Source: CAZLYK01 sp964563495 (GTDB taxonomy: Bacteria > Acidobacteriota > Blastocatellia > RBC074). From it: DNA of 41,564 nucleotides. The DNA lies in the NCBI GenBank assembly GCA_964563495.1, contig CAZLYK010000039.1, positions 1 through 41,564 of the forward strand, written 5' to 3'. Made by a program: the position numbers and the translations under genes. The notes beneath the pieces were generated by a model. It saw nothing but the letters and a program-made list of their open reading frames with translations, ran no database searches and was not told the DNA's origin. Positions 19,501-30,505 of this stretch are shown piece after piece; the first letter of the stretch is position 1; each line of letters opens with the position of its first letter.

Positions 19501-19655
19501 CCGACCGTGCGCCCGGCCCGGAATGGCCCGATACAGCGCCAGCGGAGCTCTCGATATGGATTTGAATCGCTCTCCTGTGCCAACGGAATATTGGCATACC
19601 CGCCAATCGAGAAGAGAAAACAGGCGGCCAGAACAAGCTTGCGCAACGAATTCAT
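16512..19655 (-). CDS. Large exported Asp-box (VPS10/sortilin-like, BNR repeat) protein
   Basis: A 1047-aa secreted protein with a signal peptide (about 1-27, ending IPLAQES). Most of it is beta-propeller: about ten Asp-box/BNR motifs S-x-D-G-G-x-x-W recur (SVDGGKTW, SVDGGVSW, STDGGSTW, SDDGGESW, STDGGKTF, TRDGGKTW, THDGGRTW). A C-terminal beta-rich segment (YTQPLTLKLDPRVNTP) and a helical tail follow. Such proteins are often labelled glycosyl hydrolase or sortilin-like; no catalytic residues can be assigned, and binding or scaffolding is equally possible. GGAGGA precedes ATG 19655. The gene lies between two inverted copies of a double-hairpin element. Confidence 0.88.
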   Translation of the reverse strand: MNSLRKLVLAACFLFSIGGYANIPLAQESDSNPYRELRWRCIGPFRAGRTVGATGVPGQPNVFFIGVNNGGVWKSTDYGRVWTPIFDEQPTGSIGDLAVAPSDPNIIYVGSGEGLQRPDLSTGDGVYKSVDGGKTWRNLGLRDGQQVGSITVDPQDPNRLFVAVLGHPYGPNQERGVYRSVDGGVSWQKVLYRDENTGAIQVEFDPSNAQILYADLWQARQGPWENGAWQGPGSGLYKSTDGGSTWRQLTRGLPTYEQGLGRIGFGISRSNPKIIYATVDANPQVGGIYRSDDGGESWGRINGDNRVWGRGSDFAEIRVHTKNPEIVFVGNTASYKSTDGGKTFTAFKGAPGGDDYHRIWINPDNPEIMLFATDQGATITVNGGETWSSWYNQPTAQFYHVITDNRFPYWVYGGQQESGSAAVASRGDYGAITWRDWRTVGVEEYGYVAPDPLNPNTIYGGKMTRYDWATGQVQNIAPEVVRSGKYRFLRTAPVIFSPVDPRILYVAGNVLFKTTNGGRNWDVISPDLSRDKWDVPENIGVYRSAEMATMPRRGVIYTVAPSPKNVDTIWAGTDDGLIHLTRDGGKTWKNITPPDLKSWAKVSLLDASHFDDDTAYAAINTFRLDDLRPHIYRTHDGGRTWKRIVNGIPDGGIVNVVREDPLRKGLLYAGTEQAVYVSFDDGENWQSLRSNMPATSIRDLVVKDDDLVVGTHGRSFWILDDMTPLREMSDQVRASEVFLFKPQTAIRYRRSVNTDTPIPPEEPMGQNPPDGAMLHYWLKSDAREVALEVYDRSNKPVRRYTSADRPEQIDASTQPYPSYWFRRPGILSAKAGLHRFVWDLRYPAPEGVPRTFPISAIYRDTPSRPEGPLAHPGGYTVRLIVDGKTYTQPLTLKLDPRVNTPSSALDQQYALSMQAYEAIKAAYQALDQVRNLRRQIRQLRGQAGSGSLADALGALEQKAAELEGSGGGRFGGGNQTEASLSRVHRELLSLMEILQEADAAPTSQAVAASDQLQRSLKDLLSRWGGIKNNELRSINDQLVKANLPAIK

Positions 19656-19676
19656 GGGGCTTCCTCCCTAAATTTT

Positions 19677-19857
19677 TCAAATAGACAGGATGACAGCGGC
19701 TTTTCGGTTTCGTGCGTCTGACAGGACGCACGAAACCGAAAAAACCGCGCTGACCTCATTGGTCATCAATCAATGCTTACCCTGCGGCAGCCAGTTTCAC
19801 GTTTGGGCGACGGCGAGGACGCGGTCGCCCAAACGTGAAACTGGCTATAACCGGATT
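19677..19857 (-). repeat. Double-hairpin element, copy B (inverted relative to copy A)
   Basis: The core (19745-19785) reads on the minus strand and matches copy A. Hairpin 1 has 27-bp arms (19789-19815 and 19820-19846) with one mismatch and an AGGA loop. Hairpin 2 has 18-bp perfect arms (19701-19718 and 19725-19742), extended by CAGCG/CGCTG. The left border is AATAGACAGGATGACAGCGG; the right border ATAACCGGATT resembles a decayed ACAGGAT unit. It fills the 204-nt gap between the permease stop and the Asp-box gene start. Confidence 0.9.
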
Positions 19858-19859
19858 GC

Positions 19860-22391
19860 TCACTCATTTCGCAAAATTCCCAAAGGTTTTTTGATCATGA
19901 CATCCCAGCACGAAATGACGCCGATCGCCGTCACCAGAATCAGTGAGGCCCCGACGCCGATCACGTTGACCGAGGGAATGAAATGCCAGGTGATCTTGAG
20001 GGCGTATTTGCTGATCGCCCAGGTCAGCGCGATCGCCGCTGCCGAACCGAGCAGGCCGGCGAGCAGACCGAGCACGCCGTATTCAACCAGAACCGTGTAG
20101 ACGATCAGTTTCTTCTTTGCCCCGAGAGTCTTGAGGATCGCCGATTCGTAGAGCCGGTGGAATTTGGTCATGGCAATCGAGCCGATCAGAATCAGCAACC
20201 CGCTCAGGAAGACAAATCCTCCGACGAAGGTCACCGCCAGCGAGACGTTGCCGATGATCCCGCGGGCGACCTCGATAATGTCTCGCACATCGATCACCGA
20301 GACGTTGGGAAAGCGATCGACCAGCGCTCTTTGAAGCTGTCCGCGCTCGACGGAGCCGGGTGGCCCTTTGATCGGGCTGATGTACATGGTCGGGGCTTGA
20401 TCGAGCGGGCCGGGGCGAAAGACGACCAGAAAGCCGGTCCGAGCATTGCGCCAGTCAACCCGCCGAATGCTCGTGATCCGCGCGCTGATCTTTCGCCCGA
20501 GCACGTCGAAGGTCATGGTGTCGCCGAGATTCAAACCCAATTCGTTATGGAGCAATTCTTCGATCGAGACCTCCGGCTCGCCGCCCGCGGAGCCATCCCA
20601 GAACTTCCCGGCTATCACCTTCTCGGAATCCTCGACTTGATTTCGATACGTCAGGACATATTCGCGGCCGAGCAGCCCGCGGTTTTCGTTGGGCCTGACG
20701 CGATCCAAATCGACCTCCGATCGGTTGATCGAGGAGATACGGGCGCGGACGGTCGGGACCAGGTCGGGGTTGATCCCGGTATATTTCTTGATGATCTCAT
20801 CGACGCCGGCGCGCTGATCACGTTGGATATCGATCAGATACATATCCGCACGGAAGTTGTTGAGGTCGAGAGCGAATTCCTCTCTCAAATTGAGCTGCAG
20901 CAATCTCACGGCGACGATAAAGAAGACGCCCAGACCGACGGCCATGAGAATAATCCGCGTCTGGTTACCGGGCCGATAGAGGCTGTTGATGCCCTGTCGC
21001 AGCGTAAATGACGGGATGTGGCGCAAACCGCGCAGGAACTTGATCAAGAGCGTTGCGACGAGGTTCAAAACAAAGGTCATGACCGCCAGACCGCCGAGGA
21101 AAATCGCACCGATCCTGAGCGATCCGGCCTGCCAACCCGCCAGGCCGAGCAACCCCAGGACCACGACGGAGCCGGCGATGATCCGCTCCCAATCAAACTT
21201 TCTACGCCCGGCTGGTTCGGCCTGGCGCAAGACCAGAATCGGCTTGATCTGGCGAATCTCCAATAACGGCAGGAGCGAAAAGAGGAGAGAGATCAAAAAT
21301 CCCACGCCCAGCCCCTGAAAGACGGCCTGCCGGGTGAGATCGAACTCCAGATTGAACGGCAATCGCCCGGCGAAATATTTCGGCAACAGCCAGGCGACCG
21401 CTTGCGCCAGCACCAATCCGAGCAGGCTGCCAAACACCCCGAGCGTGAGGACCTGCATGAGATAAGCCCCGAGCACCCGGACATTCCTGCCGCCCAGGCA
21501 TTTGAGGATGGCGATCGTCTTCATTTTCTGCTGGACGAAGACGCGCGTCACGCTCGAGATGCCGATCCCGCCCAGCACCAATATGACCAGGCCGATCAGG
21601 CTGAGATAGTCTTCGACCTGGGTCAGCGATTCGCTCAGCCGATCCTGTGAAAACCGAAACGAACGGACGTTGATATTGGGCTGGGCCTTCAACTCCCTGC
21701 GTAATTGGAGGACCAGGCTCTCCATCGCGCCCTCTCGCGTCTTGAAGAGCACGCGATAACGCGCGCGACTGCCGAATGAGGTCAAACCCGCGGCCTTCGC
21801 CTCCTCGTAATCGATCATGACCCGCGGCCCCAGGCTGAAGGCGTTCATGGTGTTGCCCGGCTCACGCTCGATCACCCCGCGAATCGTGAAATCCAGATCG
21901 CCGATCTTGATCCGGTCCCCGATTTTCAGATTGAGCGTGGCAAGCAGGTTCTGCTTGACCAGGACGCCGCGATCCTTGAGCAGATCGTGGGAATATCTCA
22001 GGCCATCGCTCAAAACCATCTCGCCATAAAAAGGGAACTTGGGCTCTACGGCTTTGAGTTCGACCATCTTCGGCGGGGCTGCCTGATCGGCAGCCGAGCG
22101 CACCATGGTCGAAGTCTCGAGCGCCTCGGTGTGATCCTCGACGAGCGGCGAGCCGTAGTAACGCTCGAGCACTGACCTGGCCTCGGCATTCCACGGATTA
22201 TTGGTCGATACCTGAACATCGGCCGTGAGCAGCGAACGCGATTCACGCCCGACCGACACCTTGATGTTCTGCACCACCGATCGCAAACTGACAATCGAGC
22301 CAACACCGATCGCGATACAGATAAAGAAGAAGGCCAGTCGATGCCACGATGCCCGCATCTCCCGCCAGGCAAGGTTGATGATGAATTTCAT
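19860..22391 (-). CDS. ybbP: ABC transporter permease, FtsX/MacB family (YbbP-like)
   Basis: An 843-aa inner-membrane protein with the YbbP layout: an N-terminal helix (FFFICIAIGVGSIVSLRSVV), a large periplasmic domain, a first FtsX block of helices (about 250-500), a second periplasmic domain and a C-terminal FtsX block. The ATPase encoded just upstream is its partner; such complexes work by mechanotransmission on envelope substrates rather than classic transport. With ybbA and the divergent tesA-like gene it reproduces a neighbourhood known from E. coli. ATG 22391 is preferred; a GTG at 22400 in frame is possible. An ACAGGAT repeat separates it from the ATPase gene. Confidence 0.88.
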   Translation of the reverse strand: MKFIINLAWREMRASWHRLAFFFICIAIGVGSIVSLRSVVQNIKVSVGRESRSLLTADVQVSTNNPWNAEARSVLERYYGSPLVEDHTEALETSTMVRSAADQAAPPKMVELKAVEPKFPFYGEMVLSDGLRYSHDLLKDRGVLVKQNLLATLNLKIGDRIKIGDLDFTIRGVIEREPGNTMNAFSLGPRVMIDYEEAKAAGLTSFGSRARYRVLFKTREGAMESLVLQLRRELKAQPNINVRSFRFSQDRLSESLTQVEDYLSLIGLVILVLGGIGISSVTRVFVQQKMKTIAILKCLGGRNVRVLGAYLMQVLTLGVFGSLLGLVLAQAVAWLLPKYFAGRLPFNLEFDLTRQAVFQGLGVGFLISLLFSLLPLLEIRQIKPILVLRQAEPAGRRKFDWERIIAGSVVVLGLLGLAGWQAGSLRIGAIFLGGLAVMTFVLNLVATLLIKFLRGLRHIPSFTLRQGINSLYRPGNQTRIILMAVGLGVFFIVAVRLLQLNLREEFALDLNNFRADMYLIDIQRDQRAGVDEIIKKYTGINPDLVPTVRARISSINRSEVDLDRVRPNENRGLLGREYVLTYRNQVEDSEKVIAGKFWDGSAGGEPEVSIEELLHNELGLNLGDTMTFDVLGRKISARITSIRRVDWRNARTGFLVVFRPGPLDQAPTMYISPIKGPPGSVERGQLQRALVDRFPNVSVIDVRDIIEVARGIIGNVSLAVTFVGGFVFLSGLLILIGSIAMTKFHRLYESAILKTLGAKKKLIVYTVLVEYGVLGLLAGLLGSAAAIALTWAISKYALKITWHFIPSVNVIGVGASLILVTAIGVISCWDVMIKKPLGILRNE

Positions 22392-22404
22392 GAACTCCAC
22401 TCAT

Positions 22405-22493
22405 TAATAGACAGGATTGACAAGATTTGTCCATGAATTTACAAGATAAAGCCTTGTTCCATCCTGTAAAAATCCTGTTTATCCTGTCTATTT
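22405..22493. repeat. ACAGGAT inverted repeat between ybbA and ybbP
   Basis: The left end AATAGACAGGATTGACAAGA and right end AATCCTGTTTATCCTGTCTA form an imperfect hairpin with a long diverged interior. It is the whole intra-operon gap between the ATPase and permease genes. Confidence 0.85.
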
Positions 22494-22508
22494 CTTTACG
22501 GTTCTGAT

Positions 22509-23222
<714 letters not shown>

Positions 23223-23265
23223 GCCACTTGATCCGTGATCTATATTCTATGGTGACAATCATTTG

Positions 23266-23294
23266 TTGAACCGCTCCGTTCGGATTACGATAAT
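23266..23294 (+). promoter_or_regulatory. Candidate sigma70 promoter of the tesA-like gene
   Basis: A -35 TTGAAC (23266-23271) and a -10 GATAAT (23289-23294) with a 17-nt spacer, in the 117-nt divergent region between ybbA and the esterase gene. The leader would be about 40 nt. Confidence 0.5.
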
Positions 23295-23339
23295 GATTCA
23301 ACATCGCCGGCTCTCCCGGCATCAGTACTAATTCTCAAT

Positions 23340-24053
23340 ATGCACGTAAACAGTCACAAATTCAAATCACGGTTAAGAGTCGCATGGTTATTGATTTGGC
23401 TGAGCGCAGCGCTTTCCGGCTGCCAACAGTCGAACCGGGGCAGTGAGACGGACACGGCCGTCCCTAAAACCTCGCCGGCGGCGACAAACGAGGCAGCCGA
23501 ACTGCCGGCCATCGTGGCTTTCGGCGACAGCCTGACAGCCGGCTTCGGGCTCCCCGAAGCACAAGCTTACACTACTTTGCTTCAACACAAACTGGATGAG
23601 GGCGGTTATCGCTACCGGGTGATCAATGCCGGCGTTTCGGGTGATACTTCGGCCGGGGGGCTGCGCAGAATCGACTGGGCTCTTCAAGGCAATGTCAAAT
23701 TTATGATTCTGGAATTGGGAGGTAATGACGCCCTGCGAGGGCAGCCGGTCTCAGTGCTGAAGAAGAACCTGGCTCAAATCATAGAGCAGGCACAGGCGCG
23801 CGGCGTCAAGGTCATCCTCGCCGGTATGGAAGCTCCACCGAACATGGGGGCTGAATATACGCGCGATTTTCGTCAGGTATATCGCGACCTGGCCAAGCAG
23901 TATCGAACGCCCTTCATTCCCTTTGTCCTGGATGGCGTCGGAGGGCGGCCGGAATACAACCAGGCTGATGGCATCCATCCCAACGCTGAGGGAGAGAAGA
24001 TCCTGACCGAGAACATCTGGCGAGCGCTCGAGCCTTTGCTTTCTCAGAAATAG
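23340..24053 (+). CDS. SGNH-hydrolase esterase lipoprotein (TesA/arylesterase-like)
   Basis: A 237-aa lipoprotein; the signal ends in lipobox LSGC, so C28 is lipidated. The SGNH catalytic domain follows: block I AFGDSLTAGFG with nucleophile S64, the oxyanion Gly in GVSGDTSAGG, block III GGNDALRG, and block V D210/H213 in DGIHPNAEG. Likely lysophospholipase/thioesterase/arylesterase activity in the periplasm. It is the counterpart of E. coli tesA by sequence type and by its divergent position to ybbA-ybbP. E. coli TesA is soluble and periplasmic; lipid anchoring is a difference. No Shine-Dalgarno is visible before ATG 23340. Confidence 0.88.
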   Translation: MHVNSHKFKSRLRVAWLLIWLSAALSGCQQSNRGSETDTAVPKTSPAATNEAAELPAIVAFGDSLTAGFGLPEAQAYTTLLQHKLDEGGYRYRVINAGVSGDTSAGGLRRIDWALQGNVKFMILELGGNDALRGQPVSVLKKNLAQIIEQAQARGVKVILAGMEAPPNMGAEYTRDFRQVYRDLAKQYRTPFIPFVLDGVGGRPEYNQADGIHPNAEGEKILTENIWRALEPLLSQK

Positions 24054-24063
24054 AATTTGTCTT

Positions 24064-24098
24064 TAATCCTGTGAAATCTTTTTGATCCTGTCTATAAT
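24064..24098. repeat. Degenerate ACAGGAT half element with embedded TATAAT
   Basis: TTAATCCTGTG and TTTTGATCCTGTCTATAAT are arm remnants of the dispersed family, in one orientation only. The usual CTGTCTATT end has become TATAAT (24093-24098), about 40 nt before the next start codon, and could act as a -10 box, but the -35 position (TGTGAA) is poor. Confidence 0.55.
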
Positions 24099-24139
24099 CC
24101 GCACGCAAATATTCGACCGCACGACAAGGAGTGCTCAAG

Positions 24140-26878
<2,739 letters not shown>

Positions 26879-26891
26879 AAGAATAAATCCT

Positions 26892-29189
26892 GTGAAGAAA
26901 CCATCAAACTCATTTTCATTCTCAATCTTGTTTTGTAGTTGGCTTCTCCTCGGCTGTTTGAGCGGTTCAGCCGCAGCGCAAACCGCCGCCATCGAGGCTC
27001 GCGGGCGGGTGACGGACAATCGCGGTGATGCTATCGCCGGGGCGCGCGTGACACTGAGCGGCGAGGTCAGACGGGCGGCGACGACGGATCGTCATGGGCA
27101 ATTTTCAATCAGCCTTCCCGCGGGCGAATATCGATTGCAAATCAGCGCCCCCGGCTTCGGGGCCCACACGCAACCGGTGAGGCTGAGCGCTTCGGCATCG
27201 CAGATCGATGCGAGGCTCGAGCCGGGAACCCTCTCGGACACGATCACCGTCACTCCGGCGCGCGCGGAGATACGTCTGGTCGACGCTCCGGCCAGCGTCT
27301 CGGTCCTCGACTCAAAGGACGTCGGCAATGCCGCCGCGCAAACTCTCGACGACCTGCTGAGAGAGGTTCCCGGCTTCAGCATCTTCCGCCGGTCGAGCAG
27401 CATCGTCGCCAATCCGACGACTCAGGGAGTCTCACTGCGTGGCGCAGGGGCAAGCGGCGCCAGTCGCACGCTCGTCCTGAGCGACGGCGTGCCGCTCAAT
27501 GACGCCTTTGGCGGATGGGTCTATTGGGATCGCGTGCCGCGCACCGCCGTCGATCAAATCGAACTCGTCCGCGGCGGGTCGTCGGATCTATACGGTTCAG
27601 ACGCGCTGAGCGGGGTGATCAACCTCATCACCCGCCCTTCATCTCAGGGTCTGATCAACGCCGAGGCGAGTTATGGGACTCGCGGAACGTGGGACGGATC
27701 GTTCTTCGCCGGCCGGCGATGGAGAGGCTTTGGCGCATCCGTCGCCGGTGAAGCCTTTGATACCGACGGTTATTTGATCATCGATCCGGCGCTCAGCGGA
27801 ACAGCCGATGAACCCGCCGGATCGAAACACAGGGTTATCACCCTGCGACTGGATCACAGCTGGAGCCCGGAAAATTCTATCTTTGCGCGCGGCTCGCTCT
27901 TCGATGAAGATCGCCGCAACGGCACGCGTCTCCAGCGCAACGATACGGCGACCGAATCACTCGCTGCCGGCGGCCGCGCACGAACGCCTGACGGCAGCAA
28001 CTGGAATCTGACGTTCTTCGCCAACCAGCAGCGCTTCCATCAGAGCTTCACCGCCGTCGCGGCCAATCGCAATTCCGAAGCGCTGACGAGGCTGCAATTC
28101 GTCCCCTCGCGCGACGCCGGGCTGTCCTTCAACTGGTCTCGCCCGAGTTTTGAAAAACATCTGCTGGTGGCGGGTGTAGACCTCCGCGGCGTCCGCGGCA
28201 CGAGCGATGAGATCGTTTATGTCGCCGGTCGCCCGAGTACTTTTGTCAGCGCCGGCGGAAGACAAAGAAGAATCGGATTTTTCGCGCAGGACCTCTTCCA
28301 GATTTCGGCCCGCTGGCAATTGGCCGTCAGTGCGCGCTACGACAATTGGCGTGATTCTTCGGCCGCTTCGGTCGAACGCACCCTCTCCACCGGGATCATC
28401 CGGCCCAGATTTTTTGAGCCGCGCTCGACCGACGCTTTCAGCCCGCGACTGTCGCTGAGCTTCCACCCGAGAGAAGGCTTTTCGCTCCGCGCGGCGGCCT
28501 ATCGCGCCTTCCGCGCGCCTACGCTCAATGAGCTCTATCGCGCTTTTCGCGTCGGAGACACCCTGACACTGGCCAATGAAAAATTGAACGCCGAACGATT
28601 GACCGGCGGCGAGGCCGGAGCCGGCTGGATTCTGTCCAAAGCGGCGAACCTCAGATTGACCGGATTCTGGACCGAAACGGTCAACCCGATCTCAAATTTT
28701 ACTCTGACCGTGACGCCATCGCTGATTACCCGCGAACGCCGCAACCTCGGCCGGACGCGGTCGCGCGGGATAGAGGCCGAAGCCGAATTCCGGCCGGCGA
28801 ATTATTGGTCAATCACGGCTGGTTACATGTTCGCCGATGCAACAGTTCGACAAGCCCCGCAGGATGCGAGACTGGTCGGGCTGTCAATCCCTCAGGTCCC
28901 TCGCCATCAATTTACCCTCCAGACCGCCTACTCCCACCCACGATATCTGACCGCGGCGATTCAATTTCGCGCGACCGGCAAACAGTTCGATGACGATCAG
29001 AATCGATTGCCGCTCGACAGCTTCGCCGTGATCGATACGACTTTGGCCAAACCCTTGACTCGTTACTTCGAAATATTCGTCGCCGCGCAGAACCTGCTCG
29101 ATCAGCGATTCTCGGTCGGACGCACTCCGATCGAAACGCTCGGCATGCCTAGAATGTTCAGAGGAGGTCTGCGCTTGAGGTGGGAATAG
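26892..29189 (+). CDS. TonB-dependent outer-membrane receptor with carboxypeptidase-regulatory-like domain
   Basis: A 765-aa outer-membrane receptor. Order: signal peptide (about 1-29, ending SGSAAAQ), a carboxypeptidase-regulatory-like beta-sandwich (EARGRVTDNRGDAIAGARVTL), the plug domain (TLDDLLREVPGF, GVSLRGAGASGASRTLVL, VELVRGGSS-type LYGSDALSGVINL) and a 22-strand-type barrel ending GGLRLRWE. It imports a ligand with TonB energy. It lies 13 nt after the M14 peptidase gene, suggesting joint peptide or glycopeptide scavenging. The start is inferred as GTG 26892, which gives an intact signal peptide; no Shine-Dalgarno is seen. Its stop TAG lies in a repeat. Confidence 0.87.
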   Translation: MKKPSNSFSFSILFCSWLLLGCLSGSAAAQTAAIEARGRVTDNRGDAIAGARVTLSGEVRRAATTDRHGQFSISLPAGEYRLQISAPGFGAHTQPVRLSASASQIDARLEPGTLSDTITVTPARAEIRLVDAPASVSVLDSKDVGNAAAQTLDDLLREVPGFSIFRRSSSIVANPTTQGVSLRGAGASGASRTLVLSDGVPLNDAFGGWVYWDRVPRTAVDQIELVRGGSSDLYGSDALSGVINLITRPSSQGLINAEASYGTRGTWDGSFFAGRRWRGFGASVAGEAFDTDGYLIIDPALSGTADEPAGSKHRVITLRLDHSWSPENSIFARGSLFDEDRRNGTRLQRNDTATESLAAGGRARTPDGSNWNLTFFANQQRFHQSFTAVAANRNSEALTRLQFVPSRDAGLSFNWSRPSFEKHLLVAGVDLRGVRGTSDEIVYVAGRPSTFVSAGGRQRRIGFFAQDLFQISARWQLAVSARYDNWRDSSAASVERTLSTGIIRPRFFEPRSTDAFSPRLSLSFHPREGFSLRAAAYRAFRAPTLNELYRAFRVGDTLTLANEKLNAERLTGGEAGAGWILSKAANLRLTGFWTETVNPISNFTLTVTPSLITRERRNLGRTRSRGIEAEAEFRPANYWSITAGYMFADATVRQAPQDARLVGLSIPQVPRHQFTLQTAYSHPRYLTAAIQFRATGKQFDDDQNRLPLDSFAVIDTTLAKPLTRYFEIFVAAQNLLDQRFSVGRTPIETLGMPRMFRGGLRLRWE

Positions 29190-29240
29190 ACAGGATTGAC
29201 CGGATTTTTGCAGGATTGAACCAGCTAGATCCTGTCTATT
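29185..29240. repeat. ACAGGAT repeat that supplies both stop codons of convergent genes
   Basis: The left end AATAGACAGGATTGACCGGA contains the TAG (29187-29189) of the TonB receptor; the right end ATCCTGTCTATT contains, on the other strand, the TAG (29236-29238) of the ATP-grasp gene. The arms are unequal and pair only over the outer part. Confidence 0.9.
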
Positions 29241-30477
29241 TTCTGACAAAGGTCGGCGCGGTGAGGGCGGTGTAATCAGTCGCCTGTCGCGAAATCCTGG
29301 TGTAAAAACCCGCCGCTCGCCCGCCAATCAGATAGACGCCGTAATTCGGCAGGAGTCCCTCGTCGATCGGTTGGACCTCGAAGAACTTCTGCGCCACCCA
29401 GCGCCCGGGCAGAGCCGCCGCGACAAACAGCCGCCAGTCCGCAGGTTTGACGAATGGACCACAGAGGACCGTGTCTCCTTCGCATCCGTAATCGGATTTG
29501 AGCACCCACTCATCGCGCTCAAGCCCATCGGCGGCCAGAGTCTGCAACCGGCGTGTTTCCGGAATGTATCGTTCGATCGATTCCCGCGTCGGCGATGAAA
29601 AAATCTCTCGATGCTCCCACATGAGCGCCATCGCCTTCTTGTTTTGCGTCACCACCGAACCGAAAGGATTGACCACGGTCACTCGCGCCTCCTGCTCCGC
29701 CGCCAGGATCAAAGACAACTCACGCTCCAGCGGATAGGGATCGGGAAAGGGCGACTGGTTCTGCCAAACCAACTCCCGTTCGCCCCACCAATCCGTCTTG
29801 TAATGGCGGATGACCAGATCGATCGCCTCTCCCAGCACCGTCAGACGACCATCCCGGTCAACTCCCAGGTTGAAGGGAGACCCGAGCACGACCGAACAAC
29901 CGCGGGCTTCGAGCCATAATTTGTAGATCGCAATCATGCTCAGGTCTTCCGGCAGATCGGTCGGATAGACGATCGCGACCGCGCGCGGAACAGTTCGACT
30001 CCCGGTCCGCGCCCGGTGAGAAGCGACCAGCATCTGCCAGAAGCGCTCTTCAAACCCGGCATTCGGATCTATTGTCTCGGGGTGAGCAGAATGGAGGAGC
30101 CGGTTGACCAGAACAGCCTCTGCCTCGCCGGACGGAGTATCCGAATTCATCTCGCACGCGCGAATCCGGCCGTCCGTACAGATAAACAGATCTACGCGCG
30201 CAATCCCATGCCAGCGCCCCTCAGACGCCAACCACATCGCCTTCTGCCACGGCGTGAGCCCTAAGCACTGATCGAGCAGGTCGGGATGATCCCAGACAAT
30301 CGTCGCCAGTTCGTGATAGATCCGGCCGACCTCTTCGGCGACGATCGACAATTCATCCGCCTGTTCCGAACTCAGAACGACGCCCTCCAATCGAAAACGC
30401 TCCCTGCCGTTCAGCCACGGATCGGAGATCACATTAGTGGCGTAGAGCTTCTGCGCAAATTCGCGATAAGCACTCAT
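29236..30477 (-). CDS. Glutathionylspermidine-synthase-like ATP-grasp protein (YgiC/YjfC type)
   Basis: A 413-aa cytoplasmic protein resembling the ligase domain of glutathionylspermidine synthase. It has RVDLFICTDGRIRACEMNSD (R94, D96, E109, N111, D113; metal/ATP-binding R-x-D...E-x-N-x-D), a middle region with RHYKTDWWGER, and the nucleotide loop WVLKSDYGCEGDTV. The amidase domain of E. coli Gss is absent, as in YgiC and YjfC. Such enzymes form amide bonds with ATP; the acceptor is unknown. Last gene of the DUF350 operon, 28 nt after the methyltransferase. AGGA about 10 nt upstream supports ATG 30477; an ATG 15 nt earlier is possible. Confidence 0.75.
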   Translation of the reverse strand: MSAYREFAQKLYATNVISDPWLNGRERFRLEGVVLSSEQADELSIVAEEVGRIYHELATIVWDHPDLLDQCLGLTPWQKAMWLASEGRWHGIARVDLFICTDGRIRACEMNSDTPSGEAEAVLVNRLLHSAHPETIDPNAGFEERFWQMLVASHRARTGSRTVPRAVAIVYPTDLPEDLSMIAIYKLWLEARGCSVVLGSPFNLGVDRDGRLTVLGEAIDLVIRHYKTDWWGERELVWQNQSPFPDPYPLERELSLILAAEQEARVTVVNPFGSVVTQNKKAMALMWEHREIFSSPTRESIERYIPETRRLQTLAADGLERDEWVLKSDYGCEGDTVLCGPFVKPADWRLFVAAALPGRWVAQKFFEVQPIDEGLLPNYGVYLIGGRAAGFYTRISRQATDYTALTAPTFVRK

Positions 30478-30505
30478 CGTCTTAAATCCTGCCATCAAAA
30501 ACCGG

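Noticed and set aside
16369..19857. Composite transposon around the Asp-box gene
   Set aside because: No transposase gene, no target-site duplication that I can recognise; only the inverted structured elements are supported.
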